Source of the DNA: Agrobacterium cavarae
GTDB taxonomy: Bacteria; Pseudomonadota; Alphaproteobacteria; Rhizobiales; Rhizobiaceae
Length of the DNA: 64,000 nt
Reading direction: 5' to 3'
NCBI RefSeq assembly: GCF_004310285.1
Contig: NZ_SISF01000029.1
Location: forward strand, 101,412-165,411
Every line of letters begins with the position of its first letter. Positions within the stretch are counted from its first letter, which is position 1. This document shows positions 18,978 through 27,245 of the stretch, one piece after another. The translations under genes and the position numbers were made by a program. The notes below the pieces were generated by a model that was not told the origin of the DNA, ran no database searches, and worked only from the letters and a program-made list of their open reading frames with translations.

Positions 18978-19867
18978 TGCAACGCATCGATATCACATCC
19001 GGGCTTTCCTTCAGCCGCATCGTTTACGGCATGTGGCGGATCGGCGATGATGCCGACACCTCGCCGCGCCACGTGCAGGCGAAGATCGAGGCCTGCCTGG
19101 AACAGGGCATCACCACCATGGATCAGGCCGATATTTATGGCGGCTATACAGCGGAAGCCATTCTGGGCAATGGGCTTAGAGAGGCGCCATCGCTGCGCGA
19201 CAAAATCGAAATCGTGACGAAATGCGGCATCGTTGCTCCCGCCGGCCGCCATGCGGCTGCCCGCGTCAAGCATTACGATACGGGTGCGAAGCACATCAAT
19301 GCGTCCGTCGAAGCCTCGCTGCGCGACATGAATACAGATCGTATCGATCTGCTCCTGATCCACCGTCCGGATCCGATGATGGATCCGGAAGAGACTGGTG
19401 AGACGCTGGATTCGCTGGTGGCCTCCGGCAAGGTCAGGAGTGTCGGCGTATCAAACTTCCGACCTTGGGATTTTTCGCTATTGCAATCCAACATGACGGA
19501 AGAGCTGGTCACCAACCAGATCGAGATCAGCCTTGCTGAAACCTCTGCCTTCATCAATGGCGATCTCGCCTATCTGCAGGAGCGCGCCCTTCCTGTCATG
19601 GCCTGGTCTCCTCTGGGCGGTGGGTCGCTGATGGGCAAGGATGGTCCATTGTCCGACGCGCTGGAGCGTATCGCCCAGGAGAATAATGTCGATGCGGCCG
19701 CCGTTGTCGTCGCCTGGCTTCTGGCCCATCCGGCGAAGATCCTGCCGGTGATGGGAACCAACAATCTGGCCCGTATCGCTTCCATTTCGGATGCCGAAAA
19801 GGTCGAAATGGACCGCCAGACATGGTTCGAACTCTATACGCTGGCAAACGGTCGTGAGGTGCCCTGA
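18977..19867 (+). CDS. smoB: 6-oxo-glucose reductase (aldo-keto reductase)
   Basis: 296-residue NADPH-dependent aldo-keto reductase that reduces the 6-oxo-glucose formed by SmoC to D-glucose. The AKR tetrad is visible: Asp and Tyr in [10 protein letters not shown], Lys in IVTKCGI and His in LLIHRPDP. The protein starts [21 protein letters not shown] as in YdhF-like AKRs. It is translationally coupled to smoC and smoA by overlapping stop/start codons (TAATG and TGATG), so the three enzymes are made together. The SMO role is assigned from family and context. Confidence 0.92.
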   Translation: MQRIDITSGLSFSRIVYGMWRIGDDADTSPRHVQAKIEACLEQGITTMDQADIYGGYTAEAILGNGLREAPSLRDKIEIVTKCGIVAPAGRHAAARVKHYDTGAKHINASVEASLRDMNTDRIDLLLIHRPDPMMDPEETGETLDSLVASGKVRSVGVSNFRPWDFSLLQSNMTEELVTNQIEISLAETSAFINGDLAYLQERALPVMAWSPLGGGSLMGKDGPLSDALERIAQENNVDAAAVVVAWLLAHPAKILPVMGTNNLARIASISDAEKVEMDRQTWFELYTLANGREVP

Positions 19868-20397
19868 TGACATCGATGAGCAGTGTGAACACGCAGAACG
19901 AGCATCTCTTCGTTCCGGACGCGACGACCGCGCGAAGCTTTCGCAATGCGCTTGGAAACTTTCCAACGGGTGTGACGGTGGTGACGGCCGATACGGCCAA
20001 CGGGCCGCTTGGCATGACGGTCAACAGCTTCTCGTCCGTGTCACTGGACCCGCCACTGGTGCTCTGGTCTCCAGCAAAGACCTCAACCCGCCACGACTTT
20101 TTCATCGGCGCGACAAACTTCGCCATCCATGTTTTGGACGCCGAACAGGACGCTCTTTGCTCGCGCTTTACCCGCGGCGGCCGTGGCTTTGAGGAACTGG
20201 ACTGGGAGCGAAATTCAGAAGGCGTGCCGATCATTCCGGGGACATTGAGCCGCTTCGAATGTGCCCAGGCGTCAGTTCACGATGCGGGCGACCACTCCAT
20301 CATCATCGGTCGCGTCCTTCGTGCCGCCCACCGTGAAGGCGACCCCTTGTGCTTCGCACGCGGCGCCTTCGGACGTTTCACCGTCAACGCACAATAA
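19867..20397 (+). CDS. smoA: Flavin reductase partner of the monooxygenase
   Basis: 176-residue NAD(P)H:FMN reductase of the short HpaC/SnaC/ActVB family, which supplies FMNH2 to SmoC by diffusion. Typical motifs are [36 protein letters not shown] and a late [10 protein letters not shown]. The start codon overlaps the smoB stop. It is the last gene of smoCBA; the next plus-strand gene is 1.6 kb away, with two minus-strand genes between. Confidence 0.92.
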   Translation: MTSMSSVNTQNEHLFVPDATTARSFRNALGNFPTGVTVVTADTANGPLGMTVNSFSSVSLDPPLVLWSPAKTSTRHDFFIGATNFAIHVLDAEQDALCSRFTRGGRGFEELDWERNSEGVPIIPGTLSRFECAQASVHDAGDHSIIIGRVLRAAHREGDPLCFARGAFGRFTVNAQ

Positions 20398-20406
20398 CTT
20401 ACGCGC

Positions 20407-20601
20407 TCAGCCCTGAAACAGCGCCAAAACCGCCGAGATCACCGTCGCGCCGCCAATCGGCGCGACGAGCGCCAACACGGCGTTGAAGGCCAATACCCAA
20501 ATCAGAACTTTCTGCTCGCGCTCGGAAAGCTGCCGATACTCCGGTTTCCGCGGAGGCGGTTCGGGTTGCTGTCGATAGTAGCCTTCCACATCACGATACA
20601 T
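20407..20601 (-). CDS. Small single-pass membrane protein, unknown function
   Basis: 64 residues. A charged, proline-rich N-terminus (YRQQPEPPPRKPEYRQLSEREQKV) is followed by one long hydrophobic stretch LIWVLAFNAVLALVAPIGGATVISAVLALF that could be one or two tight membrane passes. The start at 20601 has GAGGG 6 bases upstream, and codon use looks normal. I do not recognise the family. It lies convergent to smoA with 9 bp between. Confidence 0.6.
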   Translation of the reverse strand: MYRDVEGYYRQQPEPPPRKPEYRQLSEREQKVLIWVLAFNAVLALVAPIGGATVISAVLALFQG

Positions 20602-20794
20602 GCCGTTTCCCTCGCATCGTATTCATATCTATACTACCAAAGGCTCGGTCTGGATCACAAGATGGACCGACAAATCGAAGATCTCTGAGGCGCGCCCCTC
20701 TTTGTTGTCGATGCACAAACTGGTGCATGAAAACCATACGCTTGTCGGATGGTAAGCGGCGCTTGCGGCGCCACTCACCTTGCCTATTCGTGGC

Positions 20795-21946
20795 CTAGAA
20801 CAGGTCTTGAGGAATGGGAAGACGGTCGTTTTTCGGCGCAGGTCCGAGCTTTGACGTTGGTAGGCGCACGGGCCTTGCCCATTCCCGCCGCGCGTCTTCC
20901 GAGAGAACGAGGCCGTGGCCGGGGCGATTGGGCGCGTAAGCATAGCCATCGCGAATTTCGATCGGCGTTTCCACCAGATGGTCGTAGTTCTGGAAGGAGT
21001 ATTCCAGCCATTCCACTTCAGGCAGAGCTGCCGCCATATGAATGCCGACTTCCAGGAACGTGTTGCCAAGGCTGACGGGTATGCCCATTTCGGCGGCGAG
21101 CCAGCCGATACGCATGACATCCGTGACCTGGCCATGAACATTCAGAAGGTCGGTACCGTGGTTCTCCAGAAGGATGCGCTTTCCCGGCATGTCGAGATAC
21201 TCGCCGCTGTTGATTTGAGTCCAGTTGACGGCGTGGCGTAACGTCCGCAGCCCCTCAAAGTCATGACGCAAAATCGGGTCTTCGACCCAAAGAAGATCGT
21301 GGCCCGCATCTCGAATGGCTGTCAATTTGACCAGCGCCTCTTTTGAATTCCAGGCTTCGTTGGGATCGATCATGACCAGCGACCCGGCCGGCACCGATTC
21401 CCGCAAAAGCTCCAGTCGTCTCAAGTCCCGCTGAAAGTCCGGGTGGCCGACCTTGATCTTGAAGGCTGTGTATCCAATGCTGGCCGCATAGGAGAATAGA
21501 GCGCGGAAGGCTTCGTCGCTGAGGTGAAAATCAAGTCCGCTTGCATAGGCGCGAACGCGGTCTCGTCTGCTTCCAAGAAGCTGGTGAAGCGGTAGGCCCG
21601 CTTCTTTTGCTGCAAGGTCCCAAAGAGCAACCTGCAACGCCTCGTGGAATGGTAAGGAAAAGGCGCGCTGATTTCCGCCACGAGGTCTATTGACGCGATG
21701 CACGAGACCTATGGCCTTTTGCCCCTTAATCATCGGCCAAACTTCGGTTTCGAAAACCGTCTCAATCTCTGCCTGATCGGGCAGGGGATAAAACAACGAC
21801 TGAATGAACCCCAGTCCGACCTCACCGCTTTCGGAGACCAGTTCCAGAGCGGCGACATTGGTATCGTCGATGCGAACCTGACTATCGCCAATTACTCTGT
21901 CGCGGGCAAACTGAAATCGCGTTATACGGAATTGAGAAATAGACAT
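20795..21946 (-). CDS. Enolase-superfamily enzyme (mandelate racemase/muconate lactonizing type), substrate unknown
   Basis: 383-residue TIM-barrel enzyme with an N-terminal capping domain. Visible active-site elements are the strand-2 KxK (FKIKVG), the metal ligands Asp (MIDPNEAW), Glu (LWVEDP) and Glu (NSGEY), and the barrel end SLGNTFLEVGIHMAAALPE. The last barrel position carries Leu-Gly where mandelate racemase has its His, and NVHGQVTD stands at strand 6, so the proton-relay set differs from the best-known subgroups. It diverges from the FCD regulator gene at 22009, with a CTGATCTATCAG palindrome between. Likely reactions are dehydration, epimerisation or racemisation of an acid sugar or related carboxylate. 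Confidence 0.88.
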   Translation of the reverse strand: MSISQFRITRFQFARDRVIGDSQVRIDDTNVAALELVSESGEVGLGFIQSLFYPLPDQAEIETVFETEVWPMIKGQKAIGLVHRVNRPRGGNQRAFSLPFHEALQVALWDLAAKEAGLPLHQLLGSRRDRVRAYASGLDFHLSDEAFRALFSYAASIGYTAFKIKVGHPDFQRDLRRLELLRESVPAGSLVMIDPNEAWNSKEALVKLTAIRDAGHDLLWVEDPILRHDFEGLRTLRHAVNWTQINSGEYLDMPGKRILLENHGTDLLNVHGQVTDVMRIGWLAAEMGIPVSLGNTFLEVGIHMAAALPEVEWLEYSFQNYDHLVETPIEIRDGYAYAPNRPGHGLVLSEDARREWARPVRLPTSKLGPAPKNDRLPIPQDLF

Positions 21947-21977
21947 GATGCGCTCTTTGATCGTTTAATGACATACA

Positions 21978-21989
21978 CTGATCTATCAG
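21978..21989. promoter_or_regulatory. Operator-like palindrome CTGATCTATCAG
   Basis: Inverted repeat between the divergent enolase-family and GntR genes. Its exact reverse complement occurs before the sugar ABC operon (22780-22791). The shared 12-mer at both promoters strongly suggests the binding site of the 22009-22707 regulator. Confidence 0.65.
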
Positions 21990-22008
21990 AAGGAAAACTT
22001 TTGTCATC

Positions 22009-22707
22009 ATGAAAAACATGCCGGAGCGAAGAAGTGCGAGTTTGAACGTAGCGGCGTCGGGTGCTCCGCGCCTGAGCGATGTCGCTTATGAGCGTATCCT
22101 CGAAAGCCTGTTCGAACGAAGGGTGCCGGTAGGGGCGTTCATTTCGCAAAATGAACTATGTGCGATCGTTGATGTGCCGGTCGCCCCGCTGCGTGACGCG
22201 CTGCGGGTGCTGGAGACGGAAGGCATTCTGACAATCCATCCCCGGTCTGGCATCCAGTTCATCCGGCCTGGACTTGAATTGACACGCTCCACCTATCAAT
22301 TCCGATCAATCGTAGAGCGCGCCGCCGTACGGGTCTTTGCCGAGGAGGGGGATGAAAATGTCACAAACGCCCTGGAAGTCCGGCATTCCAGGCTTTTGCG
22401 CCGTGTCGAACGCGACGGAATAGGGCCGGAGCAGATTCAGGAGATGGATGCGCTGGAAATGGAATTGCATGGCCAAATCATCCAGGCGTTGCGCAATCCG
22501 TTGATCGAGAGCGCGTATCGACGCATGCACAATTATCTCAGATTGCTGCGTCTGGAGCGAAAGGTCACGCCACCCATCATGACCCGAACGCTCAAGGAGC
22601 ATCTCGATATTCTCGAGGCTTGCGGCACGAGAAATCCCGACGCTGCGGAGAAGGCTCTTTATGCCCATTTCCAGGCAGCCATGCAGCGTAACCTCGGCTT
22701 GGTCTGA
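22009..22707 (+). CDS. GntR-family (FadR/FCD subfamily) regulator
   Basis: 232-residue regulator. The N-terminal winged HTH runs through ISQNELCAIVDVPVAPLRDALRVLETEGILTIHPRSG. The helical C-terminal FCD domain carries the metal-binding His set (in EMELHGQII, LKEHLDIL and LYAHFQAAM). FCD regulators usually sense carboxylates or sugar acids. It sits between the enolase-family gene (divergent) and the sugar ABC operon (same strand, 114 bp downstream), and both promoters hold the same palindrome. It probably controls both; control may extend to smoCBA. Confidence 0.9.
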   Translation: MKNMPERRSASLNVAASGAPRLSDVAYERILESLFERRVPVGAFISQNELCAIVDVPVAPLRDALRVLETEGILTIHPRSGIQFIRPGLELTRSTYQFRSIVERAAVRVFAEEGDENVTNALEVRHSRLLRRVERDGIGPEQIQEMDALEMELHGQIIQALRNPLIESAYRRMHNYLRLLRLERKVTPPIMTRTLKEHLDILEACGTRNPDAAEKALYAHFQAAMQRNLGLV

Positions 22708-22779
22708 TTTGCCATCGCGAAATAAGGGCGGTGGGAACTGTCCCGTGTTGCTTACCTCAAAGAAGGGTGCTAGGTTCGA

Positions 22780-22791
22780 CTGATAGATCAG
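22780..22791. promoter_or_regulatory. Operator-like palindrome CTGATAGATCAG before the sugar ABC operon
   Basis: Exact reverse complement of the site at 21978-21989. A further half-like CTGATC lies 9 bases downstream (22801), and the gene's Shine-Dalgarno GGGAGG follows. This fits repressor binding close to the transcription start. Confidence 0.6.
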
Positions 22792-22821
22792 AAAGGGAGT
22801 CTGATCTTTTGGGAGGTTTTC

Positions 22822-24060
22822 ATGCAACTTAGCAAACGCGAATTCTTGGCCGCGAGCGCGGCGCTGGCTCTGGCCGCAGGCCTGCGTAACGCCAACGCCG
22901 CCACGTCCATCAGCTACTGGCATCATTTCGCCAGTCAGTCGGAGATGGCAGGGCTGGCCAAAATCATTCAACTCTTTGCATCAGCACATCCGGATGTGTC
23001 GGTCACGCAGGAGAACATCCCCAATTCCGAATACATGGCGAAAGTGTCTTCGGCGGTTGTTGCCGGCGGCCGACCGGACACCGGCATGGTGATCGCCGAA
23101 CGTATTGCCGATTTGACGGCGATGGACGCCCTCGTCGATATTTCCGAGCGCGTCAATACGTGGGATGGTAAAGCCAATCTCCCAGACAACCGCTGGGCGG
23201 GCATGTCGCATGATGGCGCAATTTACGCGGTTCCGGCCTATGCATTTGTTGACTGGATGTATTACCGCAAGGACTATTTTGAGGAGGCGGGCATTGCCGG
23301 TCCTCCGAAGACCTTCGAGGAATTTCTGACGGTTAGCCGCAAGCTGACGGACCCTTCCAAGAACCGCTATGCATTCGGTATGCGCGGTGGTGCGGGTGCC
23401 TTCAAATACGTCATCGACGTGATGGAGGCCTTCGGCTCGCCTATCGTCAAGAACGGTCAGGCGGCCATTGACAAGCCGGCGGCCGTGGAGGCAATCACCT
23501 TCTATGCCGATCTGTTCCGTAAGGAAAAAGTCGCGCCGCCAAGTGCGCCGAACGATAGCTACCGCCAGATCATGGAAGGTTTTAGAACCGGTCAGACGGC
23601 GATGATCTGGCATCATACGGGCTCGCTGATCGAGATTTCGACCGCTCTTAAGCCCGGCGTTCAGTTCAGCACGGCGCCCATGCCATCGGGGCCGAAGGCG
23701 CACATAGCGCGCGTAGCCTATGCGGGCAACGGCATCTTCAAGGAAGACAATATCGAGGCCGCGTGGAAGTGGATCAGTTTCTGGGGTCAGACCGACGCGG
23801 CAATCGCCCTTCTTGAAGCCACCGGCTATTTTCCCGCATCCACAGCAGCGCTGAAGGATGAGCGAATAACAGGCAATCCGATCTATGGCGCAGCAACACA
23901 GACGCTTGATTTCGGCCGCCTGCCGAACGGTTTCGTGGGTGCTGCGGGATGGTCTGAGAACGTCGTCAATCCCACCTTCCAGGCGGTTCTGACGGGGCAA
24001 CTGGAGCCAGGTGAGGCTGTCGATCGCATGATAGAAGGGCTTGAAGCCGCCCTTCGCTAA
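22822..24060 (+). CDS. Sugar ABC transporter substrate-binding protein (family 1)
   Basis: 412-residue periplasmic receptor. The leader MQLSKREFLAASAALALAAGL resembles a Tat-type signal (S-K-R-x-F-L). The mature sequence begins TSISYWHHFASQSEMAG and has the family-1 features of UgpB/MalE-like proteins that bind sugars or glycerol-phosphate-like glycosides. It is first of a four-gene importer operon. Because SMO clusters of Agrobacterium include a family-1 importer (SmoEFGH) for sulfoquinovosyl glycerol, and because of the shared operator, this could be the SQ-glyceride receptor. An acid-sugar ligand fits the enolase neighbour equally well. Confidence 0.9.
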   Translation: MQLSKREFLAASAALALAAGLRNANAATSISYWHHFASQSEMAGLAKIIQLFASAHPDVSVTQENIPNSEYMAKVSSAVVAGGRPDTGMVIAERIADLTAMDALVDISERVNTWDGKANLPDNRWAGMSHDGAIYAVPAYAFVDWMYYRKDYFEEAGIAGPPKTFEEFLTVSRKLTDPSKNRYAFGMRGGAGAFKYVIDVMEAFGSPIVKNGQAAIDKPAAVEAITFYADLFRKEKVAPPSAPNDSYRQIMEGFRTGQTAMIWHHTGSLIEISTALKPGVQFSTAPMPSGPKAHIARVAYAGNGIFKEDNIEAAWKWISFWGQTDAAIALLEATGYFPASTAALKDERITGNPIYGAATQTLDFGRLPNGFVGAAGWSENVVNPTFQAVLTGQLEPGEAVDRMIEGLEAALR

Positions 24061-24123
24061 TCGCCTTCAGGCGCGGGACGTCCAAGCGTACCGCGCGCCA
24101 AGCAGGGACGGCGTCCAAGCCGC

Positions 24124-25047
24124 ATGTTCATGACCCCACAATCCAAACGCCCGTTTCTCAGCGGCCTCGGAGAAATCTCGGAGACGCGATACTGGGTGTA
24201 TCTTCTTTTGCTCCCGAGCCTTCTGTTACTCTTTCTCGTCGTCGCCTATCCGACGATTTATGGCTTCTTCATCAGTGTGCGCGAGATGCGTCTGACACGA
24301 CCAGGCCTTAACGGCTGGGTGGGGATGAAGCACTATGTTGCGATGATGTCGGACCGCGTTTTCTGGATTTCGCTGAAGAATACGGCGATCTGGGTGGTCG
24401 CAGCGGTGACAATCGAAATGGCTCTGGGCTTCGTTGCAGCCCTCGCGTTGAACCGCAACCTGCCGGGAACGAAGATTTTCGGCATCCTCATTCTTCTCCC
24501 CTATTTTCTTCCCAATGTTGTTGCCGGACATATGTGGGCGCTGCTTCTCGACCCGCGTCTTGGTGTCATCAACGATATTCTGGTCCGGCTCGGTATTTTG
24601 AGCACCTATAAGGCGTGGTTTGCAGATCCAAATACCGCATTGGCCGCAACGATCCTCGTCGAGGCCTGGCACGGTTTCCCGTTCTTCGCGCTTCTCTTTC
24701 TCGCCGGCCTCAAAGGTATTCCGGAAGACTTGTACAAGGCGGCCGCCGTGGACGGCGCAGGCGCTTTTACCAAGTTCAGATTGATCACAGTGCCGATGTT
24801 GAAGACGGTCATCACAGCTGCCGTGATCCTGCGTGTTATCAGCCTCGTGAACTCGCCTGATCTTCTGCTGGTTCTGACCGGAGGAGGTCCTGGCAACTCC
24901 ACGCAAGTCCTTTCGCTCTACGCTTTCCAGACAGCGTATCGCGACTTCAATTTTGGCTATGCGGGTGCTCTGTCCGTGGTGATGTTCTTCATCCTCATGG
25001 TCTTCGCAATGATTTACATCCGCCTGGCGCGCATTACGAAGGAATGA
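24124..25047 (+). CDS. Sugar ABC transporter permease (UgpA/MalF type)
   Basis: 307-residue inner-membrane permease with six predicted hydrophobic segments. The first is YLLLLPSLLLLFLVVAYPTIYGFFIS. The conserved EAA motif (KAAAVDGAGAFTKFRLITVPMLKTV) docks on the ATPase. The start could also be the ATG six bases later. It forms a heterodimer with the product of 25051-25896. Confidence 0.93.
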   Translation: MFMTPQSKRPFLSGLGEISETRYWVYLLLLPSLLLLFLVVAYPTIYGFFISVREMRLTRPGLNGWVGMKHYVAMMSDRVFWISLKNTAIWVVAAVTIEMALGFVAALALNRNLPGTKIFGILILLPYFLPNVVAGHMWALLLDPRLGVINDILVRLGILSTYKAWFADPNTALAATILVEAWHGFPFFALLFLAGLKGIPEDLYKAAAVDGAGAFTKFRLITVPMLKTVITAAVILRVISLVNSPDLLLVLTGGGPGNSTQVLSLYAFQTAYRDFNFGYAGALSVVMFFILMVFAMIYIRLARITKE

Positions 25048-25050
25048 GCG

Positions 25051-25896
25051 ATGTTTAAAAGCAAACGCCAACGGCGCGTGGCGGGCGACATTCTGACCTA
25101 TGTCGTTTTGTTTACCCTGGCAGGGTTTTGCCTTGGGCCGATGGTCTGGATGTTCCTGACGTCTTTGAAGCCGGAGGCCGATATCGTTACCTCTGAGATG
25201 CAGTATATTCCTCGGCACGTCACATTCGAAAACTACGTGGCGATCTGGACCCAGTCGAATTTTCCAGTGCTGATTACCAACAGCTTGATCGTCACCACCA
25301 TTACGGTCGCGATCTGTGTCGTGGCGGGAACGCTCGCGGCCTATGCCTTCGCGCGCCTCACCTTCCGCGGGCGCAACAACATCATGCTGGGATATCTGCT
25401 GGTCCGCATGTTTCCCGCAGTCATGATGATTATTCCGCTTTACGTCATGATGAGGACGGTGGGGTTGGTCGATAGCAGGTTTGGCCTGGCGCTGGCCTAT
25501 ACGAGCTTCCTGCTGCCGCTGTTTGTCTGGATGCTGAAAGGCTTCTTCGATGCCGCGCCCAAGGAGCTTGAAAGCGCAGCACGTATCGATGGTTCGACCC
25601 GTCTTGGCGCCATGGTCCGCATCGTTCTGCCGCTGGCGCGAAACGGCCTTGTCGCAAGTTCGGTCTTCATCGCCATCGCCGCGTGGAATGAATTCATCTT
25701 CGCGTTGATGCTGACCACGGGCCAGGGGTCTCGAACCTGGCCTGTCGGCCTTCAATTGATGGTTGGGGAATTCCAATTGCCCTGGGGCGTTCTGGCCGCG
25801 GGCGGCATTCTCAGCATTCTTCCCGTCATGCTCCTCTTTGCAATCGTTCAGCGCGCAATGGTTCAAGGCCTGACGGCCGGGGCCATCAAGGGCTAA
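25051..25896 (+). CDS. Sugar ABC transporter permease (UgpE/MalG type)
   Basis: 281-residue partner permease. It shows six hydrophobic segments and the EAA loop (ELESAARIDGSTRLGAMVRIVLPLARNG). The start lies 3 bases after the preceding stop, so the two are translationally linked. The motif AWNEFIFALMLT before the last helix is typical of MalG-like permeases. Confidence 0.93.
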   Translation: MFKSKRQRRVAGDILTYVVLFTLAGFCLGPMVWMFLTSLKPEADIVTSEMQYIPRHVTFENYVAIWTQSNFPVLITNSLIVTTITVAICVVAGTLAAYAFARLTFRGRNNIMLGYLLVRMFPAVMMIIPLYVMMRTVGLVDSRFGLALAYTSFLLPLFVWMLKGFFDAAPKELESAARIDGSTRLGAMVRIVLPLARNGLVASSVFIAIAAWNEFIFALMLTTGQGSRTWPVGLQLMVGEFQLPWGVLAAGGILSILPVMLLFAIVQRAMVQGLTAGAIKG

Positions 25897-25908
25897 AGGA
25901 ACAGTTTC

Positions 25909-26991
25909 ATGGCAACACTTTCCCTCAACAACGTCCGCAAATCCTACGGTGCACTCGAAGTTCTGCATGGCATAGATATCGAGCTGGAGGATGGTGGATT
26001 TCTGGTGCTTCTTGGCCCGTCCGGCTGCGGCAAATCCACCTTGCTCAACATCATTGCCGGACTTGACGAAACCTCCAGCGGTGACATCGCCATAGGCGGG
26101 CAATCGGTCTCCGACCTGCCGCCCAAGGACCGTAACATCGCTATGGTCTTTCAGTCCTATGCGCTCTATCCCACCATGTCGGTGGAGCGGAATATCGGCT
26201 TTGGTCTGGAGATGCGCGGAACACCGGCAGATCAGCGACGTGAAGCGGTGACACGTGCGGCAGAGATGCTGCAGGTCAGCCACCTCCTAGACCGCAAGCC
26301 CGCCAATCTCTCAGGCGGCCAGCGCCAACGTGTAGCAATGGGCCGCGCCATCGTCCGCGATCCGGATTTGTTCCTGTTCGACGAGCCGCTCTCCAACCTC
26401 GACGCGAAGCTTAGGGTCGAGATGAGAACCGAAATCAAACGGCTCCATGAGCGATTGGGAACGAGCATCGTCTACGTGACCCACGACCAGATCGAAGCCA
26501 TGACGCTCGCGACAAAAGTGGCGGTCATGAAAGGTGGACATATCCAGCAACTGGCAGATCCGCGGGCGATCTATGAGCGGCCTGCCAATATGTTCGTTGC
26601 TGGGTTCATTGGCTCGCCAGCCATGAACTTCATCAATGGTCGCCTGGTAAAGCATGGCTCAGGCTGGCGGTTCGAGGCGCAAGGCGTTGCGCTTGATTTG
26701 GGTCCCACCGATAGCCATTGGTCTGAGAAAGACGTCATTCTCGGTGTGCGACCCGAAGAGTTCAAGATTGCGCGCGGCGATGAGACGGCACCATTTTCCG
26801 GCAGGATCGATGTGGTGGAACCGACTGGACCGGATACGATGCTGACCGCCCTGATTGGTGATCAGACGGTTGTTGCGCGTGTAGAGCCCCGCTTTTCAGG
26901 GAAGCGAGGAGACGGCATTCGCTTTGCCGTTGACGTTGCAAGTGTCAATCTTTTCGATCCGCAGACACAGCTGAGACTGGATTGGCGATGA
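25909..26991 (+). CDS. Sugar ABC transporter ATPase (UgpC/MsmX type)
   Basis: 360-residue ATPase with Walker A GPSGCGKST, signature LSGGQRQR, Walker B LFLFDEPLSNLD and switch His in YVTHDQ. A C-terminal TOBE/MalK-like regulatory domain (about 240-360, with GVRPEEFKIARG) follows. It energises the importer encoded by the three genes upstream. It is the last gene of the operon. Confidence 0.94.
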   Translation: MATLSLNNVRKSYGALEVLHGIDIELEDGGFLVLLGPSGCGKSTLLNIIAGLDETSSGDIAIGGQSVSDLPPKDRNIAMVFQSYALYPTMSVERNIGFGLEMRGTPADQRREAVTRAAEMLQVSHLLDRKPANLSGGQRQRVAMGRAIVRDPDLFLFDEPLSNLDAKLRVEMRTEIKRLHERLGTSIVYVTHDQIEAMTLATKVAVMKGGHIQQLADPRAIYERPANMFVAGFIGSPAMNFINGRLVKHGSGWRFEAQGVALDLGPTDSHWSEKDVILGVRPEEFKIARGDETAPFSGRIDVVEPTGPDTMLTALIGDQTVVARVEPRFSGKRGDGIRFAVDVASVNLFDPQTQLRLDWR

Positions 26992-27245
26992 TGGCACTGT
27001 CACAACGGTTTACAGCTATTCGGTAGCTGGCCGAACCGCTTGTTGGAGGAGTTGAAAAAACTGCTCGGAATTGAAGCAGCAACTCAATGAAACGTGGGTC
27101 ACGCTGTTTGTGTCGGGGCTCTGATAGTATGCCATCATTGCACTACAGCGTTCCGACAGCCAGGATTTGCCACGCTATTGCGAGCGCTGGGGCGGCAAGA
27201 ATAATAGTCGTTTGAGAGAATGGGGCGCCTCTCTGCACTATTATT

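Noticed and set aside
24226-26283. Long open frame (685 codons) on the minus strand across the sugar ABC genes
   Set aside because: A mirror frame of high-GC coding DNA. Its composition (His, Gln and Arg rich) and lack of any motif contrast with clear permease and ATPase signatures on the plus strand.
26992-27245. Possible decayed gene fragments after the sugar ATPase gene
   Set aside because: Two short protein-like stretches (around FGSWPNRLLEELKKLLG and CERWGGKNNSRLREWG) caught my eye, but I could not tie them to a family or to each other in one frame.
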